In this document: positions 50,774-58,092 of the stretch, piece by piece | How positions within the stretch are numbered: the first letter of the stretch is position 1 | How the letters are laid out: each line of letters opens with the position of its first letter | DNA from: an uncultured Saprospiraceae bacterium | Lineage (GTDB): Bacteria > Bacteroidota > Bacteroidia > Chitinophagales > Saprospiraceae | Direction: 5' to 3' | Assembly (NCBI GenBank): GCA_937934275.1 | Contig: CALHAM010000012.1 | Location: 1-64,000 of the forward strand | Length of the DNA: 64,000 bases | Notes under the pieces: model-generated | What the model was told of the DNA's origin: nothing | Seen by the model: only the letters and a program-made list of their open reading frames with translations | Database searches by the model: none | Made by a program: the position numbers and the translations under genes

Positions 50774-51197
50774 GAATCGTAAAATAAACGGCACCACAAG
50801 AATGATCTGCCCGCAAAGATGTTCGTAAAAAACTGTGCTCTGAAAGGTCTTCCACCAACCATTGAAATCGAAAACTCACCCACAGCCGTGTAACCATTCA
50901 AAATTTATCGCGATAAACCAGAGATTCGTTGCCCTAATCGGCCACTTTTTTGGCCCGAGGAACCGTAAAAATTAACTCTGCAGGAGGCGACCTCATACCG
51001 AAGGACAGTCGTCAGAAGATTTTTTAGAGAACCTTAGAAAAAGAAGGCCAAAAAGCAGTTTTATCACTTCAGTTAAGATGAAGGCGAGCTTTTACGCCCG
51101 TTGTCGGCATTTTGCCAAAATGCCGAGCGAAGCGGCGAGTAGAACCGATTTTCGGCGATTTCACGATGTTTGCAAGGCAAAAATGCTCAAATAACCT
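50774..51197. other. Divergent intergenic region
   Basis: 424 bases between truA and the MORN lipoprotein gene. The truA side has a CATCTTTG near-match to the -7 box at about 50813-50820. The middle (50880-51060) shows no gene or RNA that I recognise. A strong 10-bp inverted repeat lies at 51104-51126, and GATGTTTG at about 51165-51172 is a one-mismatch -7 box for the plus-strand gene. Confidence 0.5.
51104..51126. promoter_or_regulatory. Perfect 10-bp inverted repeat (possible operator)
   Basis: tcggcatttt (51104-51113) and aaaatgccga (51117-51126), separated by 3 nt. Because the flanking genes diverge, a terminator role is unlikely. It could be a binding site for a dimeric regulator of the plus-strand gene. 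Confidence 0.4.
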
Positions 51198-51830
51198 ATG
51201 CCTTCGACGACGTTCCACAGCATGCGTTCTTTTCACTTCTTCTTAGTCTTTCTCCTCTTGAGCACCTGTGTTGGCGATGTAGAGACTGTAGAAGTGCGCA
51301 ACGAGCACGGCGAGCTAGAGCGCTTTGCGCGCCACAAGAAAGACTACGCCCGCCATGGCCTGTATCAGCGCTTCGATGCTCAAGGACATTTGCGCGAAGA
51401 GGCTCACTACGAGCGCGATACTCTGCACGGGACGCGCACGCTCTTTTATCCGAATGGCCAGCCCGAAATGGTCGAACACTATCGCCGAGGCATACACCAC
51501 GGCCCCGTAGTGCTTTATTTCGAAAATGGACAAAAACACTTAGAGCAAACCTTCGAAAATGGCAAGTTACAAGGCCTCAGCCTTCGGTGGTATCCCAATG
51601 GCGTGTTGCGCGAACAGGTAACTCTGCGCGACAACGAGGAGAACGGCCCCTTCACCGAATGGTATGAAAACGGTCGTTTGAAAGCCCAAGGAACCTACTT
51701 GGAAGGCGACAACGAGCACGATACTTTGCGATTATACGACATCAACGGGCAACTTGAACGCCTAATGTGGTGCCAAAGAGGGCGATGCCGCACCCTATGG
51801 CGTCGCGACTCTGCAGCCACCGACGAATAA
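51198..51830 (+). CDS. MORN-repeat lipoprotein (YwqK-like)
   Basis: 210 residues. A lipoprotein signal is visible (FLLLSTC); the ATG at 51222 (MRSFHFFL) would be an equally good start. The body has several MORN-2 repeats: LFYPNGQPEMVEHYRRGIHHG, LYFENGQKHLEQTFENGKLQG, WYPNGVLREQVTLRDNEENG, WYENGRLKAQGTYLEG. Such proteins are often called antitoxin-like (YwqK), but the repeats mainly suggest a binding surface. It lies 40 bp upstream of porQ in the same direction, so may be co-transcribed. Confidence 0.8.
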   Translation: MPSTTFHSMRSFHFFLVFLLLSTCVGDVETVEVRNEHGELERFARHKKDYARHGLYQRFDAQGHLREEAHYERDTLHGTRTLFYPNGQPEMVEHYRRGIHHGPVVLYFENGQKHLEQTFENGKLQGLSLRWYPNGVLREQVTLRDNEENGPFTEWYENGRLKAQGTYLEGDNEHDTLRLYDINGQLERLMWCQRGRCRTLWRRDSAATDE

Positions 51831-51870
51831 GGCCCTACTCCCTTTTTTTCCTGTCTCTCAGAAATTGACC

Positions 51871-52941
51871 ATGCCGATGCCATCGTTGCTCTCTTTTGCC
51901 AATTGCTTTTGGGCGCTTATGTTTCTCATAGACATGTCCGCGCCCGCCGCCGCTCAAATTACGGGTGGACAACACGGCTTTAAGTTTCTGAGCCTATCGC
52001 CCTCTGCGCGCGCCACATCGCTGGGCGGCCTTGTCCTCTCTGTGCGCGACGACGACGCAACCCTGGCTGCCTTCAACCCCGGTGCCCTCAACCCAGCCAT
52101 GAACGGCCAAGTGTCGCTACAGCACAACTTCCTGTTGGCCGGCATACAACACAGCTACGCCGCTTATGCCCATCACGTCGAGGCGCTGGGGGCGACGTTT
52201 CACGCCTCCATCCAGCATGTAGGCTACGGCGAGATTCCCATGGCGGATGCCTTCGGCAACCTGCAGGGCCAAGTGCGCGCTGCTGAGACGGCTTTTACTT
52301 TAGGTGCTGCGCGTATGCTCAGTGCCAAGTGGTCGCTCGGCCTCAACGCACGCGTAGCGATGTCAGCGCTCGATAGCTACCGTGCCTCGGCCTTGAGCAC
52401 CGACGTGGGTGTGCTCTACGAAGATACGGCTAGCCTGATGTCTATGGCGGCTGTAGTGCGCAATGCTGGCACCCAACTGGCTCGCTACCAAGAGGTGCGC
52501 GAAGATCTGCCTTTTGACCTGCAAGTAGCCTTCAGTAAGCGCCTGCGCTATCTGCCTTTTCGCTTTACCGTCATCGCTCATCACCTACACCAGTGGGACA
52601 TCCGATACGATGACCCTGCCCTACGCCCTCGAAATTCGCCTCTTTTCGACGGCGGAGAGCCTACTGGAGGAAACCCTGCTGTAGACAATTTCTTTCGGCA
52701 CCTGATCTTCAACGGGGAATTCCTCCTAGGCCACGCCGAAGCCTTTCGCATCCGCTTCGGCTATAATCACTTGCGCCGAAGCGAGCTCACCGTGCGCAAC
52801 TTCCGCAGTCTGGCTGGCTTTTCTGCGGGTGTGGGCTTCCGCGTCAGCCGTCTGCGCGTAGACTTTGGCTACGCGTCTTACCACATCGCCGGTGGTGTCG
52901 TCCACTTCGGGCTAAGGGCCAATGTGCGCGAACTGTTCTGA
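51871..52941 (+). CDS. porQ: Type IX secretion system protein PorQ
   Basis: 356 residues from the ATG at 51871 (an upstream TTG is less likely). The N-terminal signal region ends near APAAAQ. The pattern GGQHGFKFLSLSPSARATSLGGL, then NPGALNPAMNG and a beta-strand barrel through to the terminal HFGLRANVRELF is that of PorQ, a member of the PorV/PorQ FadL-like outer-membrane proteins. With PorU, PorV and PorZ it belongs to the complex that attaches T9SS cargo to the surface. The cargo with T9SS domains in this window (1.6, 6.4, 7.8, 28.8 kb) would be its natural partners. Confidence 0.88.
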   Translation: MPMPSLLSFANCFWALMFLIDMSAPAAAQITGGQHGFKFLSLSPSARATSLGGLVLSVRDDDATLAAFNPGALNPAMNGQVSLQHNFLLAGIQHSYAAYAHHVEALGATFHASIQHVGYGEIPMADAFGNLQGQVRAAETAFTLGAARMLSAKWSLGLNARVAMSALDSYRASALSTDVGVLYEDTASLMSMAAVVRNAGTQLARYQEVREDLPFDLQVAFSKRLRYLPFRFTVIAHHLHQWDIRYDDPALRPRNSPLFDGGEPTGGNPAVDNFFRHLIFNGEFLLGHAEAFRIRFGYNHLRRSELTVRNFRSLAGFSAGVGFRVSRLRVDFGYASYHIAGGVVHFGLRANVRELF

Positions 52942-52950
52942 GCTGCCCCT

Positions 52951-54084
52951 ATGCTGCTCGCAGGTGCTTGCTTACTCGTAGCCCTTGGTTACGTCTTGTG
53001 GCTACACGCCGTGCTAAGAACCTGGCGTTCTCTACCGCTATGGGAAACACCGCCCGACTTTGAGCCGACGACTCGAGTTTCCGTCGTCGTAGCTGCGCGC
53101 AATGAGGCGGAGCGCATCGAAGCCTGCGTGCGCTCCATATTGGCCTGCGACTACCCAGCGGAGCTGCGCGAAGTCATAGTCGCCGACGACTACTCGGAGG
53201 ATGAAACCGCCGAACGCGTAGCGGCATGGGCAGCGGCATATCCCGATGAGGTACGCCTCCTGCGCTTGAGTGAAACGCAGCCCCCCGCGCCGCCCGGTAA
53301 AAAGAGCGCTCTGACGCAAGGCATTGCCTGCGCGCGAGGAGCACTCATTGCGACAACCGACGCCGACTGTTTAGTGCCGCCTCACTGGCTAAAGTTGTTG
53401 GTTTCAGCCTATGAAAGAGTGCGTCCTACAGCTATCGTTGCGCCCGTCGTCCTCGAAGTGCAGCCTAACGGTTGGGAGCGCTTTCAGGCGCTCGATGCAG
53501 CAGCTACAACGGCCATTGCGGCTGCTGCCCTTGCCCGTCGGTGGTTTGCTATGGGGAGTGGAGCCAATCTGTGTTACCCCAAAGCCGCTTTCGAGCGCAT
53601 AGGCGGATTTGCCGGCAATGAGCACCGCGCTTCGGGCGATGACATGTTTTTGCTCGCTAAATTTCCAATGGAAGAAGTGTTTTTCCTGAAAAATGCGCAG
53701 GCTGCCGTCCAAACGCGCCCCTGCCCTACCCTGTCGGCCTTTTTCCAGCAACGCCTCCGTTGGGGCACCAAAAACATAGGCTGGCGCAACCAGGCGCTAA
53801 AGGCTGCTTTGGGGCTGTTGTGGGCGCTGCCGTTTGCCGTCGTCCTCTGCACCCTGTTGGCTTTTTGGCATCTTCCTTTGGGCGGCATTGCCCTGCTGTT
53901 GTTGGGCGCTAAAGCTTGGGCCGACTGGAGGCTGTTGCGCGAGATGAGCGCCTTTTTTCATCAGTCTCAAAACCTACGCCACTTCTGGCCGGCATTAGGA
54001 GGACATGTGCTGTATTTAGTCGTTGTGGGATTGACAGCGGTGGTCGTTCGGCGTTATTCGTGGAAGGGGCGGCGCTGCCGCTGA
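52951..54084 (+). CDS. Membrane-anchored GT2-family glycosyltransferase
   Basis: 377 residues. One N-terminal membrane segment, a GT-A domain (TRVSVVVAARNEAERIEACVRSIL, VIVADDYSEDETAE, TTDADCLVPPHW with the DxD-like motif, and QRLRWGTKNIG as QxxRW), then two C-terminal membrane segments (~290-335, 345-370). It resembles processive or lipid-glycosylating family 2 enzymes. It lies 9 bp after porQ, perhaps co-transcribed, though a link between the two functions is not clear. Substrates unknown. Confidence 0.85.
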   Translation: MLLAGACLLVALGYVLWLHAVLRTWRSLPLWETPPDFEPTTRVSVVVAARNEAERIEACVRSILACDYPAELREVIVADDYSEDETAERVAAWAAAYPDEVRLLRLSETQPPAPPGKKSALTQGIACARGALIATTDADCLVPPHWLKLLVSAYERVRPTAIVAPVVLEVQPNGWERFQALDAAATTAIAAAALARRWFAMGSGANLCYPKAAFERIGGFAGNEHRASGDDMFLLAKFPMEEVFFLKNAQAAVQTRPCPTLSAFFQQRLRWGTKNIGWRNQALKAALGLLWALPFAVVLCTLLAFWHLPLGGIALLLLGAKAWADWRLLREMSAFFHQSQNLRHFWPALGGHVLYLVVVGLTAVVVRRYSWKGRRCR

Positions 54085-54150
54085 CGGCCGATACCCGCAA
54101 GCAGATGCCCTCCAGGAAAGGGAAAGAACCAGTGCGACCAACTTCCCCGC

Positions 54151-54633
54151 TCAACAAGGCTCATAGGTCTGCTCAAATTCGGCTCGCGCAATGCGATAGA
54201 CTTCCGAAAAATTCTCCGGACAGGCTAAAAAATCACCTTGCTGCGCTGACATAGGGCTGCCCCAAGCGGCTATAAATTGGAACTCGGCGGGCAACTGTAA
54301 GGCTTTGAGCCGTTCAGGTGTGAGCTCAAGCGCTCGGACACACCCTACAGCCTCGTATTCTGCCCAATCGCCTTCAACCGGGTGGAGATAGCGGTAGCGC
54401 TGAGCAAACGTCGGCTCCGAGATCAGATACATTTCAGCCGCTTCGGTTTGGTTGCGCACCAGCCAATCTCCTGCCTTGGCGACGTTCGCGGTCTCAAGAC
54501 CGTCAGAAGTAACGGTCTCGACCACCTCCCCCTGAAGCGCTCGACGAGCAAAGACGCGCGTAGTTTTTCGATAAAGGCGGCCTTCGCGCTCTAACAAAGG
54601 GCGAGCCTTGAGCAGCAATTCTTTTTGAGTCAT
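54151..54633 (-). CDS. Conserved hypothetical protein
   Basis: 160 residues from the ATG at 54633. Pattern: KTTRVFARRALQGEVVETVTSDGLETANVAKAGDWLVRNQT, which resembles a small family of uncharacterised bacterial proteins (PGDYG-type) by memory, but I am not sure. No signal or membrane segment. It lies 8 bp after the ATP-grasp gene on the same strand and is probably co-transcribed with it. Function unknown. Confidence 0.6.
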   Translation of the reverse strand: MTQKELLLKARPLLEREGRLYRKTTRVFARRALQGEVVETVTSDGLETANVAKAGDWLVRNQTEAAEMYLISEPTFAQRYRYLHPVEGDWAEYEAVGCVRALELTPERLKALQLPAEFQFIAAWGSPMSAQQGDFLACPENFSEVYRIARAEFEQTYEPC

Positions 54634-54641
54634 CACAGCCG

Positions 54642-55862
54642 TTAGCCTAAGTATACGCGCACGACAGACACGATGCGCGACAGGGCCTGGCGCACCACTT
54701 GCGTATCGGGATGGCGTACGATGATGAAACCTTCGCCTTCATAGTGCCCGTGGGCCTCTTGCCCTATTTGCGGGATTTTGAAATCGGTGATTAAAGATCC
54801 TAGCTCGCGCTCAACGATGTCTAAGCCTTGCACAGCGCGCACGCGCCCTCGCCCTTGACCGCGCAGGTAGGCAGCGCCGACGGCATACTGGCGTTGCGGG
54901 GGGGTGAATTCGCCAAAGATCACCAACCGCGCCCAGGCCTGCACGGCATCGAAGTCAGCGGCGCGCCCAGTTAAAGTCATAAATTGCGCGCCCGGTGGGC
55001 GAGCCGCTACCTCAGAGATGGCAATGCTGCCGTCGGGTCGGCGAAACCACTCCAGGTGGCTCACTCCTGTTTGCATACCCAAAACTTCGAGGGCGCGGAA
55101 AGCAAGGGCGCGGATGTCGTCGTACTGAGGAGCGTCTACCTCGCGTGGAGTTACGACCTGCCATTGAATCCAAGGCTCGCGCATAACCTCCAAGGGATTG
55201 GGATAGTAGCAGGCAATGGAATGGTAGAGCGGTTGGCCTGCTCGCGAGAAAGTATCAAACGCGTGTTCTTGCCCGACGATGAATTCCTCCAGGAGGACCT
55301 CACCGCTGGGCATCTGCCGGAGGGCATCGTCCAACTCCGCTGGCGTGCGCACCTGAAAGGTGGTCAGCGAGCCAGCACCGTCGGGCGGCTTGACCACCAC
55401 AGAGTAGCCGCAGGCTTCGGCAAACTGGTGGGCCTGGCGGCGATCAGTTACCTTGCTGGAGCGCGCACAAGGAATACCCGCCTGGCGAAATAGGTCTTTC
55501 ATCCGCTGTTTGTCGCGAAAATTGAGCACTGTGGAGGGCAGCATACCCGGAATACCCATGCGCTCGCGAACAACAGCAATGGAAAGTTGAAGCGACTCTA
55601 CGGCTCCCATTATGCACTGAACCGAGCCGCCTAATTCCTTCTCCAAAGACAACGCCGAGCGGGTGAGCACGTCAGGGTGAAACACATCGGCTACCTGCCG
55701 AAAAGTAGCTAGGCGCTGTTGAATCGACGGGGGCAACAAGGAGGCTGGCTCTTGTGAAATCACCCCCAGACGAACGTCGGGCTGGCTGCTAATGACTTCA
55801 ATGAAGCGCACTGCATTGGCCGTAAAGTTGGGGCAAGTGTAAAGAACAAATGCATTGGCCAT
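54642..55862 (-). CDS. ATP-grasp ligase-like protein
   Basis: 406 residues from the ATG at 55862. ATP-grasp pattern: RDKQRMKDLFRQAGIPCARS, YSVVVKPPDGAGSLTTFQV, GEVLLEEFIVGQEHAFDTFS, and the metal site HLEWFRRPDGSIAISEVAARPPGAQFM. This family joins a carboxylate to an amine or thiol and includes carboxylate-amine ligases and biotin-carboxylase-like enzymes. The exact reaction is unknown; it is followed by a small hypothetical gene. A TATTTTTG box lies 9 nt before its ATG and a terminator of rplY overlaps that box. Confidence 0.75.
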   Translation of the reverse strand: MANAFVLYTCPNFTANAVRFIEVISSQPDVRLGVISQEPASLLPPSIQQRLATFRQVADVFHPDVLTRSALSLEKELGGSVQCIMGAVESLQLSIAVVRERMGIPGMLPSTVLNFRDKQRMKDLFRQAGIPCARSSKVTDRRQAHQFAEACGYSVVVKPPDGAGSLTTFQVRTPAELDDALRQMPSGEVLLEEFIVGQEHAFDTFSRAGQPLYHSIACYYPNPLEVMREPWIQWQVVTPREVDAPQYDDIRALAFRALEVLGMQTGVSHLEWFRRPDGSIAISEVAARPPGAQFMTLTGRAADFDAVQAWARLVIFGEFTPPQRQYAVGAAYLRGQGRGRVRAVQGLDIVERELGSLITDFKIPQIGQEAHGHYEGEGFIIVRHPDTQVVRQALSRIVSVVRVYLG

Positions 55863-55871
55863 AAGACAAGG

Positions 55872-55879
55872 CAAAAATA
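55872..55879 (-). promoter_or_regulatory. -7 box of the ATP-grasp gene (TATTTTTG)
   Basis: Exact minus-strand TAnnTTTG match, 9 nt before the ATG at 55862. It is also the T-tract of the rplY terminator, so the same bases may end one message and begin the next. Confidence 0.35.
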
Positions 55880-55880
55880 G

Positions 55881-55924
55881 AGCAGCTAACGGCAGCCCAT
55901 TCGAGAAAGGCGCCGTTAGCTGCT
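55881..55924 (-). terminator. Rho-independent terminator of rplY
   Basis: 13-bp perfect stem (arms 55881-55893 and 55912-55924), 18-nt loop, 20 bp past the rplY stop codon, followed on the minus strand by CTATTTTTG. The stem and T-tract make this the best terminator of the window. Confidence 0.65.
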
Positions 55925-55943
55925 GTATACCATTCGGATTTAC

Positions 55944-56513
55944 TTACTTACCGCCGCGCAAAGCCCGCGGAATTTCGATAAGCGCGACGGGAATAGCAGC
56001 GTTGTTGACGATGCTGACGCCTTCGGAAGGACGAATATCGCGTATACGAATGGTGGAGCCTAATTCCATCCCTGAAATATCGGCCACTACTTCATCCACA
56101 ACATGCTCCGGCGTGGTCATGATGTTCACTTTGCGCAAGGTGGCAATAAACTTACCGCCCGCTTTAACGCCCGGCGCTTGCCCTGTAAAACGCAGCGGAA
56201 CCGAAGCCCTAAAGGGAACCCCAGGCACCAAGCGCAGAAAATCAATGTGGATAATCTGCTCAGTCACTGGGTGAAACTGAATATCCTTGACAATGCAGCG
56301 GTATTTGGCGCCTTCCAGGTCAATCTCACCCAATTTGAATTTAGAAGTGTACACCAAAGGGCGCAAAGACGCTGGTGACACCGCAAAGTGCATCGGATTG
56401 CCTCCGCCGCTCTGATACATAACTGCCGGCACCCAACCTTCGCGCCGCAGGCGCTTAGCCGCTTCCTTTCCACCCGCTTCCCTAGGCCGGGCCGTTATCG
56501 CAACAATTTCCAT
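55944..56513 (-). CDS. rplY: 50S ribosomal protein L25 (Ctc-type)
   Basis: 189 residues from the ATG at 56513. Residues ~1-95 are the 5S-rRNA-binding L25 domain (TARPREAGGKEAAKRLRREGWVPAVMYQSG, HIDFLRLVPG), and the rest is the beta-rich CTC domain (VPLRFTGQAPGVKAGGKF, PEHVVDEVVADISGMELGSTIRI, RDIRPSEGVSI). It binds 5S rRNA in the central protuberance of the ribosome. A TACCTTTG box lies at 56551-56558. Confidence 0.96.
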   Translation of the reverse strand: MEIVAITARPREAGGKEAAKRLRREGWVPAVMYQSGGGNPMHFAVSPASLRPLVYTSKFKLGEIDLEGAKYRCIVKDIQFHPVTEQIIHIDFLRLVPGVPFRASVPLRFTGQAPGVKAGGKFIATLRKVNIMTTPEHVVDEVVADISGMELGSTIRIRDIRPSEGVSIVNNAAIPVALIEIPRALRGGK

Positions 56514-56550
56514 GACAAAAACTACCGTTTGTTTTGCTAAAAAAGGCCCG

Positions 56551-56558
56551 CAAAGGTA
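56551..56558 (-). promoter_or_regulatory. -7 box of rplY (TACCTTTG)
   Basis: Exact minus-strand TAnnTTTG match 37 nt before the ATG; a TTTTTC stretch lies about 19 nt upstream where a -33 element would be expected. This is a good candidate promoter. Confidence 0.45.
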
Positions 56559-56618
56559 GGGCGAGCATTCGAAAAAGAAAATCACTGTTTGAAAGTTTTT
56601 CGCAGGCTCCAAAAAGAG

Positions 56619-56650
56619 CGGGGCAGTAGCGCCTCGGCACTACCGCCCCG
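56619..56650 (-). terminator. Terminator of the susCD operon
   Basis: Hairpin with arms 56619-56631 and 56638-56650 (cggggc/gccccg plus gtag/ctac, two mismatched positions), 38 bp past the SusD stop. On the minus strand it runs into CTCTTTTTGG, a proper T-tract. Confidence 0.55.
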
Positions 56651-56688
56651 TCACTCCTATCAGCCGAAGGCGACTGATAATGCCTGGG

Positions 56689-58071
56689 TTAGTAACTCTC
56701 GTTTTGCTCCAATTCGCTGTTGGCGCGGATTTCACGTTCTGGAATCGGGAAGACCAGTTTGGGATGGTCAAACGGGAACGAACCCGTACTCCGCTCAGTG
56801 CGCTTCAAGTCGTGAATGCGCAGCCCTTCGAAACACAGCTCTAAGCTGCGCTCCTTGAGGATGTTGTCTAAGGTAACCTCAGTCAGAGGGGTCGTACGAG
56901 CGCGACGACGGATGAGGTTGATATCGTCGAGGGGAGTATTGCCCACCGCAGAGCCGAGGCGGAAGTTGCACTCTGCACGCGTGAGGTACATTTCGGCCAG
57001 CCGAATAACGGGTATGTTCTGCTCGTACTGGGTCCATTTGCCGGTCTGGCGCGAGCCTGGCCGGCGACCAGTGCCAATGTAGATGAGCTCCGTGAGGCGC
57101 TCGTCATCGGGTTCATACTGGTTAGCAAACGGCGCCAAAATGCGCACATCGGAACGGCCAATACCGGGCAGGCTCGCGTAGAAAGTCGTCAGACCATCGT
57201 TGGCAGTACCGGCATTGTTCTGCTCGTTCATGTACAACTCGAAGATGGTCTCGCTGGTAAACTTGTTTCGGAAGGCGCTGGTTACCGAAGCATTTAGGCG
57301 ATAAAGGCCGCTTTCGATGACCTCATTGGCTTTTTGCAAGGCCTTATCATAATCTTGCTTCTGGAGGTATACTCGCGACAAGAAGGCCTTAGCCGTGTAC
57401 GTCGTCGCCCGGAAGCGATTATTGCCATTGCGCGACTCGGGCAGGCCGGCCTCGGCTTCTTGCAGGTCTTTAATGACTTGGGCATAGACCTCCTCAATGG
57501 TGTTGCGGCGTACTTTAACACTGGCACTAGCCTCGTTCGCGGTAGCCGTGAGCATAATAGGTACTCCTAAGCGGCTCTTTGGTCCCGTATTCGGAGCATT
57601 CCAAGGCTTGGCATATAGGCGCACCAGCTCAAAATGCAAAATGCCGCGAATGAACTTGGCTTCAGCCTCCAGCGCGCTGCGCACATTGGCATCGGTGATC
57701 TTGCTGGCGTTCGCCAGCACATTGTTGGCTACATTGATGGCGCGGTAGGCCGCAATCCAGGTTCGGGTAGCTTCGGCGTTGTCAATGGTCATGTTTTTAT
57801 TCATGATTTGCCGATAGCTCTGAAAAGTGCCGCGCCACTGGCAATAGTCGGCCGAGCCAAGCAATTCGGAGACTAAGTTGAGGTTAGTCCCGTACAGCGC
57901 ACCGCCGTGCATAATGCTGTACGCCCCTACAATGGCCGACTCCAGGTCTTCGGCCGACTCTAAAGCCGTGCTAGCATCGATGGCATCGAGCGGTTGAATG
58001 TCTAATTGTTTGACACAGCCGCTAAAAAAGAGGGCTACTGCAGTGCTTATCAATAGGAGTATTTTTTTCAT
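56689..58071 (-). CDS. SusD/RagB-family outer-membrane nutrient-binding lipoprotein
   Basis: 460 residues with a lipoprotein signal (LFFSGC, Cys ~19). SusD/RagB pattern: ALESAEDLESAIVGAYSIM, YRAINVANNVLANASK, FIRGILHFELVRLYAKPW, helical TPR-like pairs, and the C-terminal PVIRLAEMYLTRAECNFRLG and EGLRIHDLKRTERS. It caps the SusC barrel at the cell surface and binds its nutrient. It follows the SusC gene by 21 bp. No glycosidase or protease gene is adjacent, so the substrate (glycan, peptide or other) cannot be inferred. Confidence 0.94.
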   Translation of the reverse strand: MKKILLLISTAVALFFSGCVKQLDIQPLDAIDASTALESAEDLESAIVGAYSIMHGGALYGTNLNLVSELLGSADYCQWRGTFQSYRQIMNKNMTIDNAEATRTWIAAYRAINVANNVLANASKITDANVRSALEAEAKFIRGILHFELVRLYAKPWNAPNTGPKSRLGVPIMLTATANEASASVKVRRNTIEEVYAQVIKDLQEAEAGLPESRNGNNRFRATTYTAKAFLSRVYLQKQDYDKALQKANEVIESGLYRLNASVTSAFRNKFTSETIFELYMNEQNNAGTANDGLTTFYASLPGIGRSDVRILAPFANQYEPDDERLTELIYIGTGRRPGSRQTGKWTQYEQNIPVIRLAEMYLTRAECNFRLGSAVGNTPLDDINLIRRRARTTPLTEVTLDNILKERSLELCFEGLRIHDLKRTERSTGSFPFDHPKLVFPIPEREIRANSELEQNESY

Positions 58072-58092
58072 GGTGAGCGGTTGTTGAAATGT

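Noticed and set aside
51104-51126. Terminator reading of the 10-bp inverted repeat
   Set aside because: Both flanking genes are transcribed away from it, so neither would end here.
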